A stretch of DNA of 64,000 nt from Firmicutes bacterium ASF500 (GCA_000492175.2 CP097573.1:2170001-2234000); one strand, 5' to 3'; counted from the stretch's first letter, positions 26,452 to 34,309 are shown. A program made the numbers and translations. The notes: generated from the letters alone by a model not told the origin.

Positions 26452-27702
26452 TTATCTGCGGACCCACTTGCCGAAGAGGGTCTTTTTGAATTTCAGCATT
26501 GCCTCCTGAGCGGGGGCGTAATTTTTGCACTTTTGAAAATATTCCACGCCTTTTTTGATGTCCTGGGGTACCCCCAGGCCCTCGCTGTAGATGGTACCCA
26601 GGCCGTAGTTTAAGAGGTCGGTGCTGTAGTCCACCTCCTGGAAGAGCATCAGGGCTCTCTGGGGGTCCTTCTGACAGCCGTGGCCGAAGAGGTAGCAGAT
26701 GCCAAGCATATCGTTGCCCCAGGTGTTTTTGAGGCCGTGGGCCCGCTCGAAGAGCTGGACCGCCCGGGCGTAGTCCTGAGAAATGCCGTCCTTGCCCTGG
26801 AAAAACAGCTCGCCGGCCTTGTTGGCGCAGCCGATCTGTCCCGGGTCCTGGAGGCCCAGCTCATAGCACCGCATAGCCTTCACGCAGTCCTTGGCCACCA
26901 GCTTGCCCTCCTGATGGGTCTTGCCGATGTAATACCAGCTGGACAGCTGGCCCTGCTTGGCGGCGGCGGTGTACAGGTCCAGGGCCTCCTGGGCCCGGCC
27001 CTCCCGGTTCAGGAGGAAGCCGGCGTACCGCTCCTGCCAGTCGGGGTAGCCTAGCTCAGCGCCCCGGCGGGCGATGGCCTCCGCCTTGGACTTGTCGGCG
27101 GCCATGACCCCCTCCTCCCCGTCGTAGTACAGGTTGTACATATTCCGCCCAGCGAAGCCCATGCCCCCCTCAAAGGCCTTTTCGAACCAGGGCAGGCACT
27201 TGAGCTCGTTTTCCCGCAGCCACTGGCCGAAAGCCGCCTTGCTGGGGAAGTCCTCGGCGCTCCGGTTCTCAATGCGGACGATGTCCAGCCAGAAATAGGT
27301 GTTGCCGATCATGTTCATAGCGAACAGACAGCCCGCCTGGGCCTTTTCATACACCGCGTTCCAGACCTCCCGGAGGCTGGGATAGTGGGCCTTCATAGCC
27401 TGCTCCATCTCGGGGGTGAGCATCCCGCACCGCATCGCCCCCAGCACCCCCATGGCGCTGCCGTTGAGGATGCTCTGACGGATCAGCTGCTCAGTGGTGT
27501 CGTCGTCAGGCTGGAAGGGGTGGTAGTCCCAGCTGTACTGAGGCCCGGAGGTACAGCGGGACAGGATATAGGCTGCGTCCCCGTCCCCCGCGTTGGCCGC
27601 GTCGGCCAGGGGCTGAAGCACGGAGGCGGCCCGCTCCTGGTCATAGGTGTAATAGATGGCCTCAATGGCATTGTCTACCACGTCGCTGAAATACTTGCCC
27701 AT
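26452..27702 (-). CDS. Sel1-like/TPR repeat protein
   Basis: The 416-residue protein carries several Sel1-type repeats from about residue 200 on: KAEAIARRGAELGYPDWQER, ALDLYTAAAKQGQLSSWYYI, AMRCYELGLQDPG, AVQLFERAHGLKNTWG and GVEYFQKCKNYAPAQ. No signal peptide is visible, so it is probably cytoplasmic. Such proteins act as adaptors. No partner can be named. It converges on rluD and follows a membrane-protein gene on the same strand. Confidence 0.8.
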   Translation of the reverse strand: MGKYFSDVVDNAIEAIYYTYDQERAASVLQPLADAANAGDGDAAYILSRCTSGPQYSWDYHPFQPDDDTTEQLIRQSILNGSAMGVLGAMRCGMLTPEMEQAMKAHYPSLREVWNAVYEKAQAGCLFAMNMIGNTYFWLDIVRIENRSAEDFPSKAAFGQWLRENELKCLPWFEKAFEGGMGFAGRNMYNLYYDGEEGVMAADKSKAEAIARRGAELGYPDWQERYAGFLLNREGRAQEALDLYTAAAKQGQLSSWYYIGKTHQEGKLVAKDCVKAMRCYELGLQDPGQIGCANKAGELFFQGKDGISQDYARAVQLFERAHGLKNTWGNDMLGICYLFGHGCQKDPQRALMLFQEVDYSTDLLNYGLGTIYSEGLGVPQDIKKGVEYFQKCKNYAPAQEAMLKFKKTLFGKWVRR

Positions 27703-27717
27703 GATAATCCACTCCTT

Positions 27718-28683
27718 TTATTTCTTTGTATTTTTCCAAATCTTTGCGATATCCTGGCGGGGGACGCTCGCCGGCAGCGGGTCGGGGGTGTAGCCGCCCC
27801 TGGTCTGTCCCTCGGCCTGAGCCAGCCGCTGGTCCCGGCGGCGGCAGAAGTCCCGTTCCATGGCCTGCCACTCCTCCTCGGTCTGGCTGGTGAATGCGGA
27901 CATACTCTCATACCCGGCAAAGCGGGCCTCCGGGACCCGGAGGCGCAGGCAGGTCACCGCCATTTTCAGCTCCCCGGGGTTCCGCATAGCGGTGAGCTGA
28001 ACCTGTTTGCGGTCGTCCACAATGTACAGCTCGATCACGCGGGTGGACTGCCGCCGGCCATTGGAGTACCTGACCTTGATCTCATCCCGGGAAAAGACCC
28101 CCCGGATGCGGGAGATGGCGCTGGCCTCGTCCCCCAGGACCCACTCCTTCCCGATGGCTACCCGGTCAAACCACTGGCCGTTGGCCTCAATGTCCCTGTC
28201 CACCATGGCGAAGAGCTCCCCCACCGGGGGGGCCTCGTCGGGGTAGGGCAGCTGGGAGCGGATGGACCTGGCCAGCCGGCTTTTGGCGGGAAAGAAGGCG
28301 TCCCGCAGGTCGGTATAGGTCTCATACAGGAAGCACCCGGCGAAGAGGAGGAACGCGCCCCCGCTGACAATCCAGACGGCCCAGTCGGCGATTTCGTCCT
28401 TTTCCTCCCCAAGGCCGACAAAAAAGACCACGCCGCAGGCGCCGGCCAGCAGGAGATAGAAAAGGGACCACACCAGCCGGGCCAGCCGCTTCCGGGTCCG
28501 GTCCAGGCAGTAGCCCCCCTGGGGTACCGCGTCCGGGTGGCGCTTTTTTTGCCACCACAGGAACAGCGCCGCCAGCAGGAGACTGAATATGCCGATCAAA
28601 TACCACGCGGCCACCACAAATACGCCGCAGACCACCCAGTTCCAAGGCCACTTCAGACGGAATCCGCCGTTTCCCCGGTCCAT
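27718..28683 (-). CDS. Membrane protein of unknown function
   Basis: I do not recognise this 321-residue protein. The N-terminal half has four hydrophobic segments in two pairs (WVVCGVFVVAAWYLIGIFSL and relatives, to about residue 135). The soluble C-terminal half has RVAIGKEWVLGDEASAISRI and a PH-like strand pattern. The start at 28683 was chosen because AAAGGAG lies ten bases upstream; an in-frame ATG 15 codons earlier has no ribosome-binding site. It probably forms an operon with the Sel1-repeat gene. Confidence 0.6.
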   Translation of the reverse strand: MDRGNGGFRLKWPWNWVVCGVFVVAAWYLIGIFSLLLAALFLWWQKKRHPDAVPQGGYCLDRTRKRLARLVWSLFYLLLAGACGVVFFVGLGEEKDEIADWAVWIVSGGAFLLFAGCFLYETYTDLRDAFFPAKSRLARSIRSQLPYPDEAPPVGELFAMVDRDIEANGQWFDRVAIGKEWVLGDEASAISRIRGVFSRDEIKVRYSNGRRQSTRVIELYIVDDRKQVQLTAMRNPGELKMAVTCLRLRVPEARFAGYESMSAFTSQTEEEWQAMERDFCRRRDQRLAQAEGQTRGGYTPDPLPASVPRQDIAKIWKNTKK

Positions 28684-28785
28684 TCCCCGCACACTCCTTT
28701 TTTCGGCCATAAGTCCGACTGTTTTCATCCATAGTTTAGCACTACAGGCCCGTCAAATCAATACCTTCTTGCCCCATCAAAAGAC

Positions 28786-28809
28786 AAAAAAGCCGCCCGG
28801 CCGGGCGGC
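28786..28809 (-). terminator. Intrinsic terminator for a minus-strand RNA
   Basis: The 18-base perfect palindrome GCCGCCCGGCCGGGCGGC is followed on the minus strand by TTTTTT. The nearest upstream minus-strand start signal is the consensus promoter at 29130-29158, with no minus-strand gene between, so it probably ends an antisense RNA. Confidence 0.85.
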
Positions 28810-28814
28810 AGTTA

Positions 28815-28844
28815 TTGACAAAATACGGCGTGCAGAGTTATGAT
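28815..28844 (+). promoter_or_regulatory. Promoter of the small hydrophobic peptide gene
   Basis: TTGACA (28815-28820), an 18-base spacer and TATGAT (28839-28844) give a near-consensus promoter. The predicted RNA has a leader of about 105 bases before the ATG. Confidence 0.65.
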
Positions 28845-28895
28845 ATCGATGCCAAACCGAAAGGGATGGCCAGAAGGACGCTTGCTGCATATAAG

Positions 28896-29102
28896 GCGGT
28901 CAGTCCACCGTTATTACCCCTGCGCAAAACCCAAATGGGGGGAGGTGGAAGCGGATGTGGAAAAAATGGATCTTCAAAACGGTCTGTTTTCTGGCGGGTA
29001 TCGCAATACTTATGTACCTGTCAGCCATAAATGCTTGTTGACCGCCCGGCCCCTACCCGAGCGGTCAACGGTTCTCGTTGATCATTAAGGTGGACTGACC
29101 GC
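28896..29102. repeat. 14-base perfect inverted repeat framing the peptide gene
   Basis: GCGGTCAGTCCACC (28896-28909) and GGTGGACTGACCGC (29089-29102) are perfectly complementary and frame the small gene. In its RNA they would pair the 5' leader with the 3' end. The TCCACC part can alternatively pair with GGTGGA at 28944-28949, next to the ribosome-binding site. Confidence 0.8.
28955..29041 (+). CDS. 28-residue hydrophobic peptide, candidate type I toxin
   Basis: ATG follows GGAGGTGG by seven to nine bases. The peptide has a basic, aromatic N-terminus (MWKKWIFK), a single membrane-length hydrophobic stretch (VCFLAGIAILMYLSAI) and a short NAC end. Size and layout resemble membrane-acting type I toxins, although I recognise no named family. 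A stem TTGACCGC/GCGGTCAA (29038-29068) includes the stop codon. It has its own promoter and is overlapped by a candidate antisense RNA. Expression is not proved. Confidence 0.55.
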   Translation: MWKKWIFKTVCFLAGIAILMYLSAINAC

Positions 29103-29129
29103 AAAAGCAGTAAGTGCCCTTCTGTTTTT

Positions 29130-29158
29130 ATTATACCTGCCCGCCCCTGCCTTGTCAA
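29130..29158 (-). promoter_or_regulatory. Perfect consensus promoter driving the antisense strand
   Basis: On the minus strand TTGACA, exactly 17 bases and TATAAT. No minus-strand gene follows for 440 bases, only the terminator at 28786-28809. Confidence 0.75.
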
Positions 29159-29223
29159 GACAATGAGACAGGGGATCAGGGAAATCAATTTTGCGCCCTA
29201 CACCCTACGTCCCCCGCAGGACA

Positions 29224-29352
29224 AAGCCTCCCTTGCGAAAGGGAGGGGGACCGCCGCCGAAGGCGGTGGTGGAGGGATTCCACCGGAGCACCATCGTTCA
29301 TACGGAATCCCCCCGCCGCTTCGCGGCCCTCCCCCCTTTGGCAAGGGGGGCT
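29224..29352. repeat. Intergenic hairpin repeat, GGAATCCCCC-ended family (copy 3)
   Basis: Two hairpin halves, AAGCCTCCCTTGCGAAAGGG and GGAATCCCCCCGCC...GGCAAGGGGGGCT, match copies at 6812 and 19869. No gene lies between 29159 and 29376. Confidence 0.78.
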
Positions 29353-29376
29353 CATCGCCTGCGGGCGGGACGGGGG

Positions 29377-29586
29377 TTATGGCGTATCCGTCCGGCCAGC
29401 CAGGTAGTCGATGGAGACGCCGTAAAAATCCGCGATTCTGACAGCTATCGACAGTTTAGGTTCCGCTTCCTCGTATTCGTATTTTTGATAAGCACGGGAA
29501 GAAATATTTAGTTCTTTTGCCGCAAAGGTCTGTGAAACGCCCTTCTCTTTGCGAAGCAGAACTAAGCGCTCAGAAAAAACAGACAT
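29377..29586 (-). CDS. XRE-family repressor
   Basis: The 69-residue helix-turn-helix protein reads RLVLLRKEKGVSQTFAAKEL, NISSRAYQKYEYEEAEPKLS and ends FYGVSIDYLAGRTDTP, typical of SinR-like regulators. The start MSVFSER was chosen because the longer frame lacks a ribosome-binding site. It is divergent from the 85-residue gene at 29674, and matched inverted repeats lie between them. Confidence 0.85.
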   Translation of the reverse strand: MSVFSERLVLLRKEKGVSQTFAAKELNISSRAYQKYEYEEAEPKLSIAVRIADFYGVSIDYLAGRTDTP

Positions 29587-29601
29587 TTTAACAACAGCTC
29601 C

Positions 29602-29657
29602 TTGACAACGTACTAAGATACGTATATAATGAAAATAGAAACGTACTAAAGTACGCT
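29602..29657 (+). promoter_or_regulatory. Promoter with two repressor-type inverted repeats
   Basis: TTGACA (29602-29607), 17 bases and TATAAT (29625-29630) form a perfect promoter. ACGTA-6-TACGT (29608-29623) fills the spacer and CGTAC-4-GTACG (29642-29655) lies just after the start site. Both share AACGTACTAA. They are the likely operators of the adjacent XRE protein. Confidence 0.75.
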
Positions 29658-29673
29658 GCATGGAGGAATCACT

Positions 29674-29931
29674 ATGACAACCTTAATGGATGTCCTGGCG
29701 CAATACGCAGAAGAAAATCTGGTCTCCCGCCTTTTGCTGGAGACCGGGCCTCAGTTCTCAGAGGCAGAGGTCCGGGTGGAGGAGCTGACCGCCCAGATAA
29801 AGGCGATCAGTCCCGAGGCGGAGGGCCATGTCAGGCGGCTGACCTTTGAGCAGGACACAGTCTCCATCTGCCGGGAACGGGCGTTCCTCCTGTCCGGCAT
29901 CTCCATCGGCCTGGAGCTGGGGCGGCTTTAG
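29674..29931 (+). CDS. Small conserved-looking helical protein, function unknown
   Basis: This 85-residue protein is acidic and mostly helical, ending CRERAFLLSGISIGLELGRL. I do not recognise its family with certainty. GGAGG lies seven bases before the ATG. It is driven by the strongest promoter type in the window and probably repressed by the divergent XRE protein. Its stop overlaps the convergent glycosyltransferase stop by four bases. Confidence 0.65.
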   Translation: MTTLMDVLAQYAEENLVSRLLLETGPQFSEAEVRVEELTAQIKAISPEAEGHVRRLTFEQDTVSICRERAFLLSGISIGLELGRL

Positions 29932-30956
29932 TTGAATTTGTAAATCTTCCGGGCCATGCGGTACAGGCCCACCGACAGCTTCCGGCCCGGAAGGGTGGGC
30001 AGGTTGGTGGCAGCGGGGATGGAGAAATAGCGCATTTTGGTATAGAGCCCCTTGTCCACCGTCCGCAGATACTCCCACAGCGCCGTCCGCTTGCCCAGGG
30101 ATTCCGGACTGCCCTCCATGGTGAGGAAGATGGAGGAGATGGTCATCATGATGGCTAAATAGTTGTACATATATTTCGCCAGCCGCTTGTCCTTCTTCGC
30201 CACCTCACGCAGGTCCCAACAGTCGATCATGTGATAATTCACTCGCAGCTGCTGGTCCACCCGGCCCATCATTACGCTCTCGTTCACGCTCTGGTCCGCC
30301 CGGCCAATGAAATAGCGGTACAGGTCCACGTCCAGATAGTAAATGTTCCGCACCAGAGGCAGAGGCTCATACACAAAGATATTGTCCACATAGAAGGTGT
30401 GCTTGGGCAGCTCCAGCTGGCAGTCCCGCAGAATCTGGGTGCGGTAAATGACGCTGTGCATCAAGAGGTACTGCCCCGGTTTGAAGTGGCCGATGTGCTT
30501 CCAGTTGAACACCCGGCCCACAGGGAACACGTTGCGGTAGTTCACCGCCCGCTGGGTGTTGTCCTCCACATGCTCATAGACATAGTTGGCAATCATCAGA
30601 TCGACGGGCTTGCCGTCCCGGGTGAACTGGCGCAGCTTGTCCAAAACCTGATGGAGCGCATCCACATCCACCCAGTCGTCGGAGTCCACCACCTTGTAGT
30701 AGATACCCCGGGCGTTGCGGATGCCCTGGTTGACCCCCTCGCCGTGGCCGCCGTTCTCCTGGTGGATGGCCCGGACGATGTTGGGGTACTGCTCGGCGTA
30801 CCGGTCGCAGATGGCGGGGGTGTCGTCCTTGGTGGAGCCGTCGTCCACCAGAATGATCTCAATGTCGTCCCCACCCTGAAGGAGCGTGTCCACACAGTGC
30901 TCCATATACGCCGCCGAGTTGTAGCAGGGTACGGCAAAGGTAATCAGCTTTTCCAT
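29928..30956 (-). CDS. GT2-family glycosyltransferase
   Basis: The 342-residue enzyme starts FAVPCYNSAAYMEHCVDTLL with a GT-A fold. It has LVDDGSTKDDT, ENGGHGEGVNQGIRNA and the nucleotide-sugar metal motif KVVDSDDWVDV. No membrane segments are evident. It lies downstream of glf on the same strand, so it may transfer galactofuranose or another sugar to a surface polymer. That role is inference. Confidence 0.85.
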   Translation of the reverse strand: MEKLITFAVPCYNSAAYMEHCVDTLLQGGDDIEIILVDDGSTKDDTPAICDRYAEQYPNIVRAIHQENGGHGEGVNQGIRNARGIYYKVVDSDDWVDVDALHQVLDKLRQFTRDGKPVDLMIANYVYEHVEDNTQRAVNYRNVFPVGRVFNWKHIGHFKPGQYLLMHSVIYRTQILRDCQLELPKHTFYVDNIFVYEPLPLVRNIYYLDVDLYRYFIGRADQSVNESVMMGRVDQQLRVNYHMIDCWDLREVAKKDKRLAKYMYNYLAIMMTISSIFLTMEGSPESLGKRTALWEYLRTVDKGLYTKMRYFSIPAATNLPTLPGRKLSVGLYRMARKIYKFN

Positions 30957-30996
30957 TGGTTTGATTCTCCTATTCTATTGCTTTTGGGTCCGCCCT

Positions 30997-31073
30997 GTAG
31001 GGCAAGGGCTCTGCCCTTGCCTTTTCACAGAGGCAAAATCTATCTTGAGGCAAGGGCAGAGCCCTTGCCCTAC
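30997..31073. repeat. Hairpin repeat with GTAGGGCAAGGG/CCCTTGCCCTAC ends
   Basis: An almost perfect 25-base inverted repeat (GGCAAGGGCAGAGCCCTTGC is one arm core) flanks an AT-richer loop. It has the same GTAGGG...CCCTAC ends as families A and B but a different interior. Confidence 0.8.
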
Positions 31074-31103
31074 ACAACGAGAGATTGCAGGCTGTGCTTT
31101 TCT

Positions 31104-31184
31104 GTAGGGCGGGACGACCCGGCCCGCCGTCCACGGAGAATGCGTGCCCTCGGGGGACGGCGCGCCGGGGTCGTCGCGCCCTAC
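31104..31184. repeat. GTAGGGCGGGACGAC repeat family A, copy 2
   Basis: GTAGGGCGGGACGACCCGGC opens and GGGGTCGTCGCGCCCTAC closes the element; the arms are complementary. Copies are at 17317, 37280, 54277 and 55849. Confidence 0.82.
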
Positions 31185-31196
31185 ACATGTCCTCAA

Positions 31197-32402
31197 TTAC
31201 AGCCCCTCCGCCAATTCCAGAGCCCGTGCGGCGATGGCGTCCATGTTGTAGTATTTGTACTCCGCCAGCCGGCCCAGCAGGTAAAGGCTGGGTCTTTTGT
31301 CCGCTTCCGCCTTGTATTTGGCGTAGAGGGCGTTGTTTTCCGGGTTGATAATGGCGTAGTAGGGGGTCTCCCCCTCCGCCCCGGTGTAGGCCCGGGAGTA
31401 CTCCTTCACGATGGTGGTCACCCCGGGCAGGTCCTGGCCGGTGAGGTGCTTGAACTCGGTGATCCGGGTGTAGTCCCGGTCCACCGTGTAGTTAACGGTG
31501 CCGTGGGTCTGGTAGAAGCCGCCGCCCCGGAGGGGGTGGTCCGGATCGGGATAGGGCATACCGGGGGCACTGTAGTCCCGGTCCTGCCAGGTCTCAAAGC
31601 GGAAGTCCAGGGTCCGATAGGGCAGAGGGCCGAACTTAAAATCGAAGAGCTCGTCCACCTGGCCGGTGTAGATGATGGGTCCTTCCGCCTCTTTCAAAAT
31701 GGGCCGGGCGTCCACCCCCAGCCGGACCTCGATATTGGGGTGGTCCAGCATTTTTTCGAACATCCTGGTGTAGCCCTCTAAGGGCATCCCCTGGTAGGTA
31801 TCCTGAAAATAGCGGTCGTCCCGGGAGAGGAACACAGGCACCCGGGCGGTGGTGTTGGGGTCGATCTCCTCCGGCTTCTGTCCCCACTGCTTCATGGTGT
31901 AGTGAACAAAGACGTGCTCATAGACGTAATCCGCCAGAGCGGCGATTTCTGGGTCCGGGTTCTGCCGGAGCTCCAGGATGGTGACCTTCTTCTCCGCTCC
32001 ATAGGCGGCGATGAGCTTGTCCCCCAGTTTTTTGCCCTCTTCCTTGCCGAAGGCCTCCTCCAGAGAGGTGAGGTTGAAGGGGACGGGGTATTGCAGCCGC
32101 CAGCCGGGCTTTCCGCCGCCAGCCGGGTCGGGGATGTTGGCGACAACACGGTGCTGATAGTCCCTCCACTCCGTAAACCGGGACAGGAAGTCAAACACCT
32201 TTTTATCGTTGGTATGGAAGATGTGGGGGCCGTATTTGTGGATGAGCACCCCGTGGCCGTCCAGACAGTCGTAGGCGTTGCCGCCGATGTGGTCCCGGCG
32301 CTCCAGCACCAGCACGCTTTTTCCCTTTTCCGCCAAAGCCCGGGCGGCCACCGCGCCGGCGTAGCCCGCGCCCGCCACCCAGACATCGTAATGCTTCTCC
32401 AA
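31197..32402 (-). CDS. glf: UDP-galactopyranose mutase
   Basis: The 401-residue flavoenzyme converts UDP-galactopyranose to UDP-galactofuranose. The FAD-binding start is VAGAGYAGAVAARALAEKGK, followed by ERRDHIGGNAYD and IHKYGPHIFHTN, all hallmarks of Glf. PLPYRTLDFRFE and NYTVDRDYTRITEFKHLTG are conserved later. The start codon is TTG with AAAGGATG upstream. Galf is a common surface sugar, and a GT2 gene follows. Confidence 0.95.
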   Translation of the reverse strand: MEKHYDVWVAGAGYAGAVAARALAEKGKSVLVLERRDHIGGNAYDCLDGHGVLIHKYGPHIFHTNDKKVFDFLSRFTEWRDYQHRVVANIPDPAGGGKPGWRLQYPVPFNLTSLEEAFGKEEGKKLGDKLIAAYGAEKKVTILELRQNPDPEIAALADYVYEHVFVHYTMKQWGQKPEEIDPNTTARVPVFLSRDDRYFQDTYQGMPLEGYTRMFEKMLDHPNIEVRLGVDARPILKEAEGPIIYTGQVDELFDFKFGPLPYRTLDFRFETWQDRDYSAPGMPYPDPDHPLRGGGFYQTHGTVNYTVDRDYTRITEFKHLTGQDLPGVTTIVKEYSRAYTGAEGETPYYAIINPENNALYAKYKAEADKRPSLYLLGRLAEYKYYNMDAIAARALELAEGL

Positions 32403-32522
32403 AATTCAGACATCCTTTCCCGTGGAAAATGTTCCGTTCTATCCGTATAGTATAGCACAATTTTCCAAGAAAACAAATTAAACTTTCATGAACCTTTTCC
32501 TAAGATCCTCTGAAATAAAGGC

Positions 32523-32549
32523 GGACCGGCGTCCCGAGGACGCCGGTCC
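32523..32549 (-). terminator. Terminator of the PilZ/GGDEF operon
   Basis: GGACCGGCGTCC, loop CGA, GGACGCCGGTCC is followed on the minus strand by GCCTTTATTT. It lies 20 bases past the PilZ stop. Confidence 0.7.
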
Positions 32550-32569
32550 AAAGCTGTGGACGGTCCGAT

Positions 32570-33262
32570 TTAATAGCGGTTTCGCTGCTGACGCTGGACG
32601 GTGAAGATATTTTGGGTGATTTTGGTCTCGTCCTCCTCGGTCAGCTCCAGGAAGCGGCAGCCGTATTCCACCTTGTCCTTGCCCTTGTGAATGATGCGCA
32701 TGACCTCGCTGTAGATAACCGATTCCGGCCGGTCGGCCAGCAGCTTGACCTTCAGCAGGAATTTGTCCCCCTCGTGGTACGGGGTCTCCGAGGTGATGCA
32801 GGCCCCGCCCACGCTGATATTCAGCAGCTTGCAGGGCCGCTCCCCCATGCTCAGGCCGCTGAACATGGTGGCGGTGGCGTCCAGGTTGGTCTCAAGGCGG
32901 AAGAAAGCCCGGTCGTTGCCCACCCGGCGGACGACCAGCTCCTCCACCTTCCAGATATTCTGGGGCATGGGGGAGATGACCCCCTCCATATAGACGGCCT
33001 TTCGATTGCGGTCGTTGTATCCGCGGATGCAGGCGGGAAGGGGCTCGCTGTCCGGGGGAAGGGCGGACTCTGAGTACAGATACAGCTCTGCCCCGTTTTC
33101 CCGCAGGTGCCGCAGCTGAGCCACAAACAGCAGCCGTCCGTCGGGGGCGGTCACCTCCACCCGCATTCCGGAATAAATTTGAAGCTCCTTTTCCTCTTCA
33201 TGCTCCTCCTGGGGCGGCTGTTCCTTTTGCCGCCTGCCAAATAGATCAAACAGCTTCATCAT
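32570..33262 (-). CDS. PilZ-domain c-di-GMP effector, YcgR-like
   Basis: This 230-residue protein has an N-terminal YcgR_2-like beta domain (about 30-115). The PilZ domain follows, with RAFFR as the RxxxR motif and NISVGG as the [D/N]xSxxG motif that bind c-di-GMP. It lies 19 bases downstream of a REC-GGDEF gene, so maker and reader of the signal are co-transcribed. No flagellar gene is in the window. Confidence 0.85.
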   Translation of the reverse strand: MMKLFDLFGRRQKEQPPQEEHEEEKELQIYSGMRVEVTAPDGRLLFVAQLRHLRENGAELYLYSESALPPDSEPLPACIRGYNDRNRKAVYMEGVISPMPQNIWKVEELVVRRVGNDRAFFRLETNLDATATMFSGLSMGERPCKLLNISVGGACITSETPYHEGDKFLLKVKLLADRPESVIYSEVMRIIHKGKDKVEYGCRFLELTEEDETKITQNIFTVQRQQRNRY

Positions 33263-33281
33263 TCATGACCCCCATTCAAGC

Positions 33282-34199
33282 TTATTTTTCCCAGAGCTGT
33301 CTCATCTGCTCGTCGGCCCAGACCACCTGGTTCCGGCCGCGCCGCTTCGCGTCATACAGCATGGTGTCCGCGATTTTTAAGTAGACGGAGCAGGGGTTCT
33401 CCGCCGTGGGGACGACGGTGACGCCCCCGACGCTGATGGTGACCCACTCAGAGGCCAGCGGGCTGTGGGGGATATGCAGGTCCTCCACGGCCTGCCGGAT
33501 TTTTTGCAGATGGGCAAAGATTTTTTCCGACTGGTCCCCCAGCACGATGGCTACGAACTCCTCCCCGCCGTAGCGGGCTACAAAGTCGGTGCTGCGGTTC
33601 AGGCGGGCGGCGGCGGTTTTCGCCACCGCCGCGATCACCTTGTCTCCGGCGGGATGTCCAAAGGTGTCGTTGTACATCTTAAAATTGTCGATGTCGAAGA
33701 TACAGACGGAAAAGGGGGTCTGGAGCCGGGTGGCCTCCTGCCACTTGACCTCGCTGTACCGGTCGTACCGCCGCCGGTTGGCGATCCCCGTCAGCTGGTC
33801 GGTCATGGACTGATGCTCCACCTGCCTGCGGTAGTTGTACAGCTTGACGTGGGTGTTGACCCTGGCCTTGACGATCATAGAGTTAAAGGGTTTTGTGATA
33901 TAGTCCACCGCCCCCAGAATCAGGCCGTACTGCTCGTGCTCCACGTCGGACAGGCTGGTGATCAGAATGACCGGGACGCTCTGGGTGACGATCTCCTCCT
34001 GCAATTTTTTCAGCAGGGTGAAGCCGTCCATCCCCGGCATCACCACGTCCAGGAGAATCAGGGAATAGTTCTCATTGCTGGCCCGACGCAGTCCCTCCTC
34101 CGCGGTACACGCGGTGGTCACGCTGTATTCGTCCTCCAGGATAGACTTTAGCTGGGCCGTCTGTACTACGCTGTCGTCCACAATTAAAATTTTTTCCAT
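33282..34199 (-). CDS. Response regulator diguanylate cyclase (REC-GGDEF)
   Basis: The 305-residue protein has a receiver domain with acidic DDS near residues 8-10 and phospho-acceptor Asp51 in LILLDVVMPG. The C-terminal cyclase domain has active-site GGEEF. RSTD lies five residues upstream and fits the inhibitory I-site RxxD. It should make c-di-GMP when phosphorylated. The partner kinase is not adjacent. Confidence 0.92.
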   Translation of the reverse strand: MEKILIVDDSVVQTAQLKSILEDEYSVTTACTAEEGLRRASNENYSLILLDVVMPGMDGFTLLKKLQEEIVTQSVPVILITSLSDVEHEQYGLILGAVDYITKPFNSMIVKARVNTHVKLYNYRRQVEHQSMTDQLTGIANRRRYDRYSEVKWQEATRLQTPFSVCIFDIDNFKMYNDTFGHPAGDKVIAAVAKTAAARLNRSTDFVARYGGEEFVAIVLGDQSEKIFAHLQKIRQAVEDLHIPHSPLASEWVTISVGGVTVVPTAENPCSVYLKIADTMLYDAKRRGRNQVVWADEQMRQLWEK

Positions 34200-34309
34200 G
34201 ATGACACTCCCCCAAATATTTGCCGCGGGCTCTTGCAGTTGACGATAAGAATTTTAATAAATAAATGTTCACTTACCCGAAGAAAACACACACCACCCCC
34301 TGGTGTATG

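Larger units (their letters stand above)
28786..29123 (-). ncRNA. Candidate antisense RNA (type I antitoxin)
   Basis: A perfect sigma-A promoter at 29130-29158 and the strong terminator at 28786-28809 define a likely transcript of about 340 bases. It has no supported reading frame. It is complementary to the whole peptide gene at 28955-29041 and its leader. This is inferred from signals only. Confidence 0.5.

Noticed and set aside
28840-29088. 82-codon frame overlapping the small peptide gene
   Set aside because: There is no ribosome-binding site and no membrane or domain pattern. The 28-residue frame in another phase has both a good site and a coherent peptide.
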